Assembly (NCBI GenBank): GCA_025455795.1
Contig: JALOLW010000010.1
Coordinates: 1-28,378 of the forward strand
Origin: Spirosomataceae bacterium
GTDB taxonomy: Bacteria > Bacteroidota > Bacteroidia > Cytophagales > Spirosomataceae
DNA length: 28,378 bases
Direction of reading: 5' to 3'
In this document: piece after piece, positions 1 to 6,962 of the stretch
How the letters are laid out: each line of letters starts with the position of its first letter
How positions within the stretch are numbered: position 1 is the first letter of the stretch
Made by a program: the position numbers and the translations under genes
Notes under the pieces: generated by a model
The model's database searches: none
Told to the model about the DNA's origin: nothing
Seen by the model: the letters and a program-made list of their open reading frames with translations, nothing else

Positions 1-618
1 CTGAATCCAGTTTTCCATCAGCGACATTCCCTTGGCGCGGTCCCACTCGGCGGTTTGGTGCGCCAGTAGCTTCATTTCAGGAAATTCCTTCAAAATTTCG
101 CGCGCGCCTTGCTCGCGCTGAATCTGCGCCGCTTGTCCCATAAAGCCGTGCATCATCAAGATATTGCCTTTCCCTCCGAGTTTTTGGGCGATATGCCGCA
201 TCGCTATCCGTGCCGACTCCACGTCGTCGGACCCCACAAAGGCCGTAGGCGCGGCACTCGTGGCCGAATTGACGTTGATAATCGGGATATTGGCCGCCAA
301 GGCTTTCGTCACAGCGGGCGAACTGGCCTCTACTTCGCAGGGGTTGAGGATAATGGCATCCACTTTTTGGGCAATAAAACTCTCTACTTGTTGGATTTGC
401 TTCAAAGGCGAGTGTTCGGCATCTACTATCACCAACTCCACGCCCAGTGCTTGCGCTTTCTTTTCCAACTCGTCGCTAATATTGACAATAAACTCGTTTT
501 GCATGCTCAACATCGTCGCCCCGATGACGACTTTTTTGTCGCCATTTTGCTGTGAATCAGTGCTTTTGCCACAACTCAATAAGACAAGCGCAAGAACAAC
601 TACATAAAAGGATTTCAT
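1..618 (-). CDS. Ribose-type sugar ABC transporter substrate-binding lipoprotein (partial, C-terminus off window)
   Basis: This protein captures a sugar in the periplasm and delivers it to the membrane permease. The ATG is at 616-618 and 206 codons are visible, running off the left edge. The N-terminus is a lipoprotein signal ending in LLSC (Cys16), so the protein is probably tethered to a membrane. It is followed by KKVVIGATMLSMQNEF, the first strand of a periplasmic-binding-protein type I fold. IVDAEHSPLKQIQQVESFI and DAIILNPCE match the RbsB pattern of a sugar-binding N-lobe. It is the third gene of an ABC cassette, 57 bases after the permease stop on the same strand. Ribose is the family's best-known ligand, but the exact sugar cannot be read from the sequence. 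The start is an in-frame ATG directly before the signal peptide. Confidence 0.88.
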   Translation of the reverse strand, partial: MKSFYVVVLALVLLSCGKSTDSQQNGDKKVVIGATMLSMQNEFIVNISDELEKKAQALGVELVIVDAEHSPLKQIQQVESFIAQKVDAIILNPCEVEASSPAVTKALAANIPIINVNSATSAAPTAFVGSDDVESARIAMRHIAQKLGGKGNILMMHGFMGQAAQIQREQGAREILKEFPEMKLLAHQTAEWDRAKGMSLMENWIQ

Positions 619-675
619 AGAAAATATGGTTTTGATTGATAACCGTAAACCTAAAAACTGTAAACTTACAAACTC

Positions 676-1617
676 TCAACGCCTACTCCCCCGCTGTTGC
701 CAGCTATCGAGTACTACTGCCCCGATGATGATACTTCCCATGACGATTTGTTGGTAGTAAGAACTGACATTGAGCAGGTCGAGGCCGTTGCTAATCACCC
801 CAATCATCAACGCCCCGATGAGCGTACCCGTCATGGTACCCGTACCGCCAGAAGTACTTGTGCCACCGATAATGGCCGCCGCAATGGCGTACAACTCAAA
901 ACCTGCGCCCGCGTTGGGCTGCCCCGTGGTGATGCGCGATGTGAGCAAAATCCCCGCCAATCCCGCCAACAATCCGCACATCATATAGACGGTCATCTTG
1001 ACTTTATTGACCTCAATACCCGCCGCCTTAGCCGCGTTTTCGTTGCCACCAATGGCATAAATATAACGCCCCAAAACCGTTTTTTTGAGAATAAGATGAC
1101 AAACGATAAATACTACTATCAATATAACAATGGGAAACGGCACACCGCCTACTGCCCCACCACCGATAAAATTGAAGGCGTCGGAGAGGTTGGAAACAGG
1201 ACGGCCTTTGCTCAAAATCAACGCCAATCCCCGCCCAATGGTCATGGTGCCGAGGGTCACGATAAAAGGCGCGATGTTGGAGCGGGTGATGACCAACCCA
1301 TTGAACCCACCGATAAGCAACCCACACAACAAACCCACCCCAATCGGCACCACGACAGGATAGGTATCAGGATGGGCGACCATTGCCGAGGCTACCCCTG
1401 CCACGGCCACCATCGAACCCAACGACAAATCTATGCCGCCCGTAATGATGACAAACGTGACCCCAAAAGCCAGCAACGCATTGATGGAGACTTGGGTGAT
1501 GATAATGGTCCAGTTGGAGAGGGTGAAAAACTGCGGTGTAAGCAGCGACAATAACAGGCAAATCAACAGAAATGCCCCCACGATTCCGTACTGTTTCAAT
1601 GACTTAATGAACTGCAT
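676..1617 (-). CDS. Ribose-type sugar ABC transporter permease (RbsC-like)
   Basis: This is the inner-membrane channel subunit of the sugar importer. The product has 313 residues, close to the usual length for RbsC (about 320), and is almost entirely hydrophobic helices. It carries the family signatures GGIDLSLGSMVA (residues about 60-71), NGLVITRSNIAPFIVTLGTM (about 106-125) and AAIIGGTSTSGGTGTMTGT (about 247-265). These match the BPD_transp_2 permease family. The ATG at 1615-1617 lies inside the end of the ATPase gene (14-base overlap), so the two are probably translationally coupled. Downstream, 57 bases separate it from the binding-protein gene. Family assignment is secure. The substrate is inferred from similarity to ribose transporters and could be another pentose, galactose or autoinducer-like sugar. 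Confidence 0.93.
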   Translation of the reverse strand: MQFIKSLKQYGIVGAFLLICLLLSLLTPQFFTLSNWTIIITQVSINALLAFGVTFVIITGGIDLSLGSMVAVAGVASAMVAHPDTYPVVVPIGVGLLCGLLIGGFNGLVITRSNIAPFIVTLGTMTIGRGLALILSKGRPVSNLSDAFNFIGGGAVGGVPFPIVILIVVFIVCHLILKKTVLGRYIYAIGGNENAAKAAGIEVNKVKMTVYMMCGLLAGLAGILLTSRITTGQPNAGAGFELYAIAAAIIGGTSTSGGTGTMTGTLIGALMIGVISNGLDLLNVSSYYQQIVMGSIIIGAVVLDSWQQRGSRR

Positions 1618-3100
1618 AGTGCATAATTTTTTCTTGGGTCGCTTCGTGTTGGGCGAGCAACGCGGTCTGTTTTCCTTTAGACAGCACCACGATACGGTCG
1701 CAGAGTCCTAAGATTTCGGGGAGTTCTGACGAAATCACAATGACGGCAAGGCCGCGCTGGGTCAGTTGTCGAATCAACGTATAAATTTCAAATTTAGCCC
1801 CCACGTCCACGCCGCGCGTAGGTTCGTCCAAAATGACGACCTGGGGCAACGCCAGCAGCACTTTGCCCAATACCACTTTTTGCTGATTACCTCCACTCAA
1901 AAAAGTGACTTTTTGGTGCATATTGGCCGCTTTGATGCGAAGTTGATGGGCCATCTTCTCAGTGTTTTCGGTCTCAGTTTGGGTATTAATCCAACCGTTG
2001 CGGGCGAATTGACGTAAGCTCGAAAGACTCAAATTTTCTTTGACCGACAGCATCGGGACAAATCCCCAACCTTTGCGGTCTTCACTCACGTAGCCAATGC
2101 CCTGCCGAATGGCCTCTTTGGGTGAACGAATCGTTGTCACCTGCCCATAAAGCGCGATTTGGCCGCTGTCGGCGGGGTCGAGGCCATAAAGCGCGCGGGC
2201 TACTTCGGTACGACCCGCGCCCATCAGTCCCGCCATGCCCAGTACTTCACCCGCGTGGACTTCAAAATTGACATTTTCAAACTTTCCCGCTTTCGATAAA
2301 TTTTCGACCGATAGCACTACCTCGCCTTTTGTTCTTTCCGACGGCGGGTAAAGCGTAGCGATTTCGCGGCCTACCATCATGGCTATCAGGGCGTTGGTGG
2401 TAAGCGATTGGGCATCTTCGGTCGCTACATAATGCCCATCGCGCAAGACCGTCACGCGGTCGGCGATTTGCTCAATTTCATCCATTTTGTGCGAAATGTA
2501 CAGTATCGCCACGCCTTGATTTTTCAATTCACGGATGATACCAAACAGCGTCGTCACTTCCTTGTCGGTGATGGCTGAGGTAGGTTCGTCCATGATGATG
2601 ACTTTGGCTTGCTGCGAGATAGCTTTGGCGATTTCCACCATCTGCATTTCGGCCACGCTGAGGTCTTTCATGGGCGTTTGCGGGCTGCGTGAAAGCCCCA
2701 CTTGGCGGAGCAATTGCGCCGCTTTTTGGTTGATGTCGGTATCGTTGAGCCATCGCCAAAAACCATGTATGGTTTCCCGTCCCAAAAAAATATTTTGGGC
2801 GATAGTCAAGGCGGGTACGGCCAAAATCTCTTGGTGAATCATGGCAATCCCTTTGGCCAAATGCGCGTGAACGCTCGTATGCGTGAGGCGTTCGCCCTCA
2901 AACCAGACTTCACCCGCATCGGGGGCCAACAGCCCCATCAGAATTTTCATGAAGGTGGACTTGCCCGCCCCGTTTTCGCCCATCAAAGCGTGTACTTCAC
3001 CGCGCCGCACGTCAAGCTGCACATTTTCGAGGGCTTTGACCCCCGAAAACGATTTGGACAATCCACGTACTTGAAGAATAAAATCGGGGTTTGGGAACAT
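1604..3100 (-). CDS. Ribose-type sugar ABC transporter ATP-binding protein, two fused ATPase domains (RbsA-like)
   Basis: This is the cytoplasmic energy-coupling subunit of the sugar importer. From the ATG at 3098-3100 it is 498 residues, matching the about 500-residue RbsA/MglA class with two nucleotide-binding domains. Domain 1 has Walker A GENGAGKST (residues 41-49), the signature LSVAEMQMVEIAKAI and Walker B VIIMDEPT. Domain 2 has a degenerate Walker A (GLMGAGRTE), a canonical signature LSGGNQQKV and VVILDEPTRGVD. One intact and one altered ATP site is normal for this family. An in-frame TTG at 3140-3142 overlaps the preceding TGA stop and would add 14 residues. I prefer the ATG because the added residues are not conserved-looking. 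Transcription probably continues from the DUF4258/DUF2283 genes upstream into the permease and binding-protein genes. Confidence 0.93.
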   Translation of the reverse strand: MFPNPDFILQVRGLSKSFSGVKALENVQLDVRRGEVHALMGENGAGKSTFMKILMGLLAPDAGEVWFEGERLTHTSVHAHLAKGIAMIHQEILAVPALTIAQNIFLGRETIHGFWRWLNDTDINQKAAQLLRQVGLSRSPQTPMKDLSVAEMQMVEIAKAISQQAKVIIMDEPTSAITDKEVTTLFGIIRELKNQGVAILYISHKMDEIEQIADRVTVLRDGHYVATEDAQSLTTNALIAMMVGREIATLYPPSERTKGEVVLSVENLSKAGKFENVNFEVHAGEVLGMAGLMGAGRTEVARALYGLDPADSGQIALYGQVTTIRSPKEAIRQGIGYVSEDRKGWGFVPMLSVKENLSLSSLRQFARNGWINTQTETENTEKMAHQLRIKAANMHQKVTFLSGGNQQKVVLGKVLLALPQVVILDEPTRGVDVGAKFEIYTLIRQLTQRGLAVIVISSELPEILGLCDRIVVLSKGKQTALLAQHEATQEKIMHYAVH

Positions 3101-3138
3101 TGAATTGGTATCCACTGGTATTTGAAAGCTACTGACTA

Positions 3139-3333
3139 TCAAGCAAATTCGTACTCTATTTTGGAAGGTTTATCGGTCACTTGAGAGGCATTAAGTATCT
3201 CGATACCTACCAACTCACCACTGATAGCATAATCCAGAATGACGCCTTTTTTGTCTTCGTCAGATTCTTCTATGGGCAGATCTCTCAAAACTATGTAAAG
3301 AATATCTGTTTCTTTGTCGTATTTTAGTTTCAT
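3139..3333 (-). CDS. DUF2283 family small protein
   Basis: This is a 64-residue acidic protein. MKLKYDKETDILYIVL at the start and GVILDYAISGELVGIEIL in the middle are the hallmark of DUF2283, a short beta-rich domain of unknown function. The ATG (3331-3333) overlaps the TGA of the upstream DUF4258 gene in the classic four-base stop/start overlap, so the two are translated together. In many genomes DUF2283 and DUF4258 genes occur as neighbours and the pair resembles a toxin-antitoxin module in size and layout. No toxin activity can be deduced from this sequence. Its own stop lies 38 bases before the sugar ABC ATPase ATG, so it may be co-transcribed with the transporter. Confidence 0.8.
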   Translation of the reverse strand: MKLKYDKETDILYIVLRDLPIEESDEDKKGVILDYAISGELVGIEILNASQVTDKPSKIEYEFA

Positions 3334-3578
3334 TCGTATTTGGTGAGTTTGGACGTCCTGTAAACTGTTTTGACCAAGTTCGGAGTTTTGTCTGAATTAA
3401 CAAAAACGCGTATCAAATAATTTTTACCCTCCGGAGATGCAATGATTTTTTGATATATCATCTGCCCATTCGCCTCCAATTCAATTTTATCGGGGTTTTC
3501 AAGCACCTCAAAAATAGTTTTTTCGGGTATTCCTCTCGCTTTTGCTTGTTCTATCGCGTGTAAAGAAAGTTCAAACAT
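3330..3578 (-). CDS. DUF4258 family small protein
   Basis: This is an 82-residue basic protein. FELSLHAIEQAKARGIPEKT near the start, then the Asn-Pro-Asp turn (VLENPDKIE) and a beta-strand region KNYLIRVFVNSDK ... LVKTVYRTSK, match DUF4258. That family has a His/Arg-rich N-terminal helix and a fold often compared with RelE/BrnT-type RNases. Here the residues corresponding to the usual H..A..R..RGI pattern are H7, A12, K13 and RGI15-17. The gene is first in a coupled pair with DUF2283 and lies 31 bases after the M15 peptidase stop. The pair layout (basic protein first, acidic protein second) suggests a toxin-antitoxin-like cassette, but that is inference. Confidence 0.78.
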   Translation of the reverse strand: MFELSLHAIEQAKARGIPEKTIFEVLENPDKIELEANGQMIYQKIIASPEGKNYLIRVFVNSDKTPNLVKTVYRTSKLTKYE

Positions 3579-3609
3579 GGTCGTTTTGCTGTATATTTGA
3601 TAAAAGAAT

Positions 3610-4704
3610 CTACTCCCAACGCCCCAATCGAAAGGTCTTTTGGAAGCCAGAAGGATGAATCAACGTAGCCGTTTGAGTACCTAAATCACCGAAAACGACT
3701 ATATCTTTTTGGGGCTGATAGGCCGTGAGTTTGGCAAAAAAAGCAGAAAAATAACGCGGTTGGGGGCGTTCTGCCAAGCTATCGCACACGCAAGCCCGAC
3801 TCGCGTGGATAGCTGCCATCGCGTCGAGTAGGGCCTTGGTATCTTCCACTTTGGCGGCCTTGCCCACGGCGGTCATGCGCGCTACTCGGTTTTTGAAGTA
3901 TTTTTGGTAGGGTTCAAATTCCATCCGTAATTCGGGAAATTTTTGGAGCATTTCGGCAGAATTTTTGAAGTATTGAACGTGGTTGGGGTCTATAAACCCC
4001 AAAAAAGTACCGCCCCACGTCAGCCCCTGCTGCCCGCCGATGTCTCCCAAAAAAGTTTTGTAAAACCGAATGTTTTGCAACTGCCCGCCTTTGTACCAAA
4101 TCCCGATGTCGTTGGCAAAACCAAAATTGTGCTGCGACAAGGGCGACACGCTTTTGCCCATGCTGAGGTTTCGACGCTGATAGCCCGCCCCGCGCAAATC
4201 TGACTGGACTTTGAGGCGATACTGCGGGTACTGTCGGCGGTACTGCTGCACCATGCTGTCGCGGCGCGTCAAAAAATCGCGGCGGGCGTCGCGCAGGAGT
4301 GGTTCGTAGCGGTCGTAGGGATAATCGGGGCGGTCGGCGAGGGTCCAAAGATAGGCGCGGTCGAGCCACGTAAGGGTATCTGCTTCGGGCAAAATGAGGT
4401 TTTGAGGGCGATGTTTGGGCGAAAAGGCCGTCAATACCCCCCAACGCTGCAGTTGTTGGCCTTCGACAATGCCCCAGTACACCCGTGGTGTGGTTTTGAG
4501 CGAGTCTTTGAGTGAATCGGCTTGCAGAAAAGGAACGAGCAAATCTTGGATCGTGAGTTCGACCAAACGTGCAGTAGTATCACAGCGTTCGGTCTGCCAA
4601 GAAGTGGGTGTTTGTACTTTTTTCTCCGCCAAACTGCACATAATGAATAGGACTGAGACAAAAGCAAAACTTAATATGTGGGCAGGTTTGGGAATCATCA
4701 ACAT
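3610..4704 (-). CDS. M15-family peptidoglycan peptidase (D-Ala-D-Ala / L-Ala-D-Glu peptidase-like), exported
   Basis: This is a probable zinc peptidase acting on cell-wall peptides. From ATG 4702-4704 it has 364 residues. A hydrophobic segment at residues about 9-24 looks like a signal peptide or membrane anchor; MC is present but the lipobox is not canonical. After a 150-residue region of unknown role come the M15 hallmarks: SQHNFGFAND (His192 and Asp199 as zinc ligands) and GLTWGG...FIDPNHVQ (Asp239 as likely catalytic base, His242 as third ligand). The reading frame stays open up to a TTG at 4821, but that start would lie inside the htpG terminator, so I use the ATG before the signal peptide. 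A second ATG lies two codons further in. It is transcribed on the same strand as htpG but separated from it by a strong terminator. Confidence 0.82.
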   Translation of the reverse strand: MLMIPKPAHILSFAFVSVLFIMCSLAEKKVQTPTSWQTERCDTTARLVELTIQDLLVPFLQADSLKDSLKTTPRVYWGIVEGQQLQRWGVLTAFSPKHRPQNLILPEADTLTWLDRAYLWTLADRPDYPYDRYEPLLRDARRDFLTRRDSMVQQYRRQYPQYRLKVQSDLRGAGYQRRNLSMGKSVSPLSQHNFGFANDIGIWYKGGQLQNIRFYKTFLGDIGGQQGLTWGGTFLGFIDPNHVQYFKNSAEMLQKFPELRMEFEPYQKYFKNRVARMTAVGKAAKVEDTKALLDAMAAIHASRACVCDSLAERPQPRYFSAFFAKLTAYQPQKDIVVFGDLGTQTATLIHPSGFQKTFRLGRWE

Positions 4705-4820
4705 TTGCACGTTAAAACTTGGACTTTGTGATAACCGTTTGGTCACAAAACATTGCGATGTTGTTGGTAGCACCACCAACTCTTTTGGTGGAAATGACGA
4801 ATTACTGCCATATACCCACA

Positions 4821-4851
4821 AAAAACGCCGCCCCGTGGGAGCGGCGTTTTT
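4821..4851 (-). terminator. Rho-independent terminator of htpG
   Basis: A perfect 11-base inverted repeat (aaaaacgccgc, 4821-4831, and its complement, 4841-4851) surrounds a 9-base loop. On the minus strand the G+C-rich stem is followed by a run of T. It starts about 9 bases after the htpG stop. The flanking A/T tracts make it look functional in both directions. Confidence 0.88.
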
Positions 4852-4859
4852 TTGGTTTT

Positions 4860-6695
4860 TTACAACCGTGCCACGGCTTGCTGCACAAAGGCCGTCAGGT
4901 CGCTGCCCGACAACATTCCTTGCGACAGCAACGCCAGGTTGTAGGCGTGTCGAATCAGTTGTGGTTGTTCTTCTTCGCTCGCGTTCAAGATTTTCTGCGT
5001 TACGGCGTGGTTGGCGTTGATGGTCACGTTGAGCATCTGTGGCATATCGCCAAACATGGACTTTTGGCCCGAAGTGGCGGCCATGTCGTTCATACGGCGG
5101 AAAAACTCGGGCAACGTAATCACCACGGGCAGCTCGTCGGTAGGCATCGGCTCCACGCTGATGGTCAGCTTGGGTGCTCCACCGAGCGTCTCTTCAAACT
5201 GCTTTTTGAGTTTTTCTTCGTCGTCTTTCGACAGCACGCTTTCGAGTTTGATTTCTTTCTCTACCAACTTGTCCAACGTATCGGCGTCCACGCGCTTGAT
5301 GTTGGTTTTTTCGAGTTTGTACTCAATACCATTGATAAAATGCGGGTCAATGACGGTATCAAGTACCAGTACATCGTAGCCCCGCTTCCGCGCCGACTGC
5401 AAGTAGCTGTCTTGCTTCTGGACATCGGTGGTATAGAGCCACACCACATTACCCTCTTTATTGGTCTGATTTTCTTTGACTTTCTCGGTGTATTCGTCAA
5501 ACGTAAAGTGCTTGCCTTCGGTGTTTTTGAGGAGGCAAAACTCCTTGGCTTTCTCGCCAAATTTCTCGTCGGAGATGATGCCGTATTTTACAAAGAGGCC
5601 GATGTCGTCAAATTTTTTCTCAAAATCTTCGCGGTTGTTGCGGAATATCTCCGAGAGTTTATCGGCTACTTTGCGCGTGATATACCCGCTGATTTTCTTG
5701 ACGTTGCCATCGGCTTGAAGGTAGCTGCGCGACACGTTGAGCGGAATATCGGGCGAGTCTATCACACCGTGAAGAAGCGTCAAGAAATCAGGCACGACGT
5801 CTTTCACTTCGTCGGTAATAAACACCTGACGGCTGTACAATTGGATTTTCTCTTTCTTGACCGAAAAATCGTTTTTGAGTTTGGGAAAGTACAACACACC
5901 CGTCAAGTTGAAAGGATAGTCCACGTTGAGGTGAATCCAGAAGAGCGGGTCTTCGCTGTACGGGTGGAGTTCTTTGTAAAACGCCAAATAGTCTTCGTCT
6001 TTCAACTCAGACGGTTGTTTGGTCCAAATTGGGGTTGGATTGTTGATGATTTTTTCGTCAAATTCAATCTCAATGGGCAGAAATTTGCCGTATTTCTCTA
6101 AGATTTCAGAAAGGCGATGTTTGCTCAAAAACTCCTCCGAGTCGTCGGCAATGTGGAGGATGATGTCAGTGCCACGGTCGGTTTTGTCGGCAGTTTCGAT
6201 GCTAAACTCCGTGCTACCGTCGCAAGTCCAGCGGGCCGCTTCGGTCTCTGGCTGGTACGATTTGGTGATGATTTCCACTTGCTTGGCTACCATAAACGCC
6301 GAGTAAAAACCAAGGCCAAAGTTGCCGATGATGTTGGCGCGAGTGTCTTCTTTTTCTTTGTATTTTTCGACAAACTCCGCCGCGCCCGAAAACGCAATTT
6401 GGTTGATGTACTTTTTGATTTCATCGGCGGTCATTCCGATACCACGGTCGCTGATGGTGATGGTTTTGGCCGTTTCGTCCAATTTTACCGTCACTTTCAA
6501 TTCTCCCAACTCGCCCCCAAATTCGCCAAAATCTGCCAATTTTTTGAGTTTTTGGGTAGCATCAACGGCATTGGACACCAACTCACGCAAAAAAATCTCG
6601 TGGTCGGAGTACAAGAATTTTTTAATGATGGGAAAAATGTTGTCGGTGTGAATCGAAAGTTGTCCTTTCTCAAATTGTGTCGCGGTTGCTTCCAT
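4860..6695 (-). CDS. htpG: Molecular chaperone HtpG (bacterial Hsp90)
   Basis: This ATP-dependent cytosolic chaperone works with DnaK on client folding. The product has 611 residues (Escherichia coli HtpG has 624). The N-terminal GHKL ATPase domain shows FLRELVSNAVDATQKL (catalytic Glu38, Mg-binding Asn42), ISDRGIGMTADEIKKYINQI (Asp83 contacting adenine, lid start) and NIIGNFGLGFYSAFMVA. A middle client-binding domain (about 230-490) includes LFVKYGIISDEKFGEKAK and GYDVLVLDTVID. The C-terminal dimerisation region is present, so the gene is full length. The ATG at 6693-6695 gives the expected N-terminus (QFEKGQLSIHTDNI). No Bacteroidota housekeeping -7 box was found in the 267-base upstream region. 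A TGTCAGA direct repeat there may be regulatory. It ends in a strong terminator. Confidence 0.97.
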   Translation of the reverse strand: MEATATQFEKGQLSIHTDNIFPIIKKFLYSDHEIFLRELVSNAVDATQKLKKLADFGEFGGELGELKVTVKLDETAKTITISDRGIGMTADEIKKYINQIAFSGAAEFVEKYKEKEDTRANIIGNFGLGFYSAFMVAKQVEIITKSYQPETEAARWTCDGSTEFSIETADKTDRGTDIILHIADDSEEFLSKHRLSEILEKYGKFLPIEIEFDEKIINNPTPIWTKQPSELKDEDYLAFYKELHPYSEDPLFWIHLNVDYPFNLTGVLYFPKLKNDFSVKKEKIQLYSRQVFITDEVKDVVPDFLTLLHGVIDSPDIPLNVSRSYLQADGNVKKISGYITRKVADKLSEIFRNNREDFEKKFDDIGLFVKYGIISDEKFGEKAKEFCLLKNTEGKHFTFDEYTEKVKENQTNKEGNVVWLYTTDVQKQDSYLQSARKRGYDVLVLDTVIDPHFINGIEYKLEKTNIKRVDADTLDKLVEKEIKLESVLSKDDEEKLKKQFEETLGGAPKLTISVEPMPTDELPVVITLPEFFRRMNDMAATSGQKSMFGDMPQMLNVTINANHAVTQKILNASEEEQPQLIRHAYNLALLSQGMLSGSDLTAFVQQAVARL

Positions 6696-6829
6696 ATTTG
6701 ACTAAATCGTTTGGTTTTTGATGAAATTGAACAATGTTTTTGGTGCGTTGCAGACGCACGGCTCGGACATTTGTGCTACAAAAGCGAGCCATCAGCACTT
6801 TTCAAAAACCATTCCAACGTCCTTCGACC

Positions 6830-6844
6830 TGTCAGAATGTCAGA
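6830..6844. repeat. Direct repeat TGTCAGA-A-TGTCAGA upstream of htpG
   Basis: Two identical heptamers, TGTCAGA, are separated by one base in the 267-base region between the divergent htpG and VPS10-like genes. They lie 135-150 bases before the htpG ATG. On the htpG strand this reads TCTGACATTCTGACA. A regulator site for the chaperone gene is possible but unproven. The rest of this intergenic region holds no recognisable gene. Confidence 0.4.
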
Positions 6845-6962
6845 GTAGAAACATTCAGCAGGTAGTAAATTCTGCACCGTTGTTCTTTTATCAATAGATT
6901 TCCAATCGTTTATTTGTCAAAAAATTACTTCTATTTTCTTAACCATCTCAAACTATATCTTC

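Noticed and set aside
1..3100. Complete ribose utilisation operon
   Set aside because: Only the importer is visible. No ribokinase, pyranase or LacI-type regulator is in the window, so ribose as substrate stays an inference.
4773..4791. Hairpin CCACCAA-N5-TTGGTGG before the M15 peptidase gene
   Set aside because: It is only 7 bp with no T-run and no association with a stop codon. It is probably chance or a minor leader structure.
4719..6101. 460-codon open frame opposite htpG
   Set aside because: It covers the htpG terminator and coding region. HtpG is unmistakable on the other strand and the antisense translation is a low-complexity Val/Phe/His-rich product.
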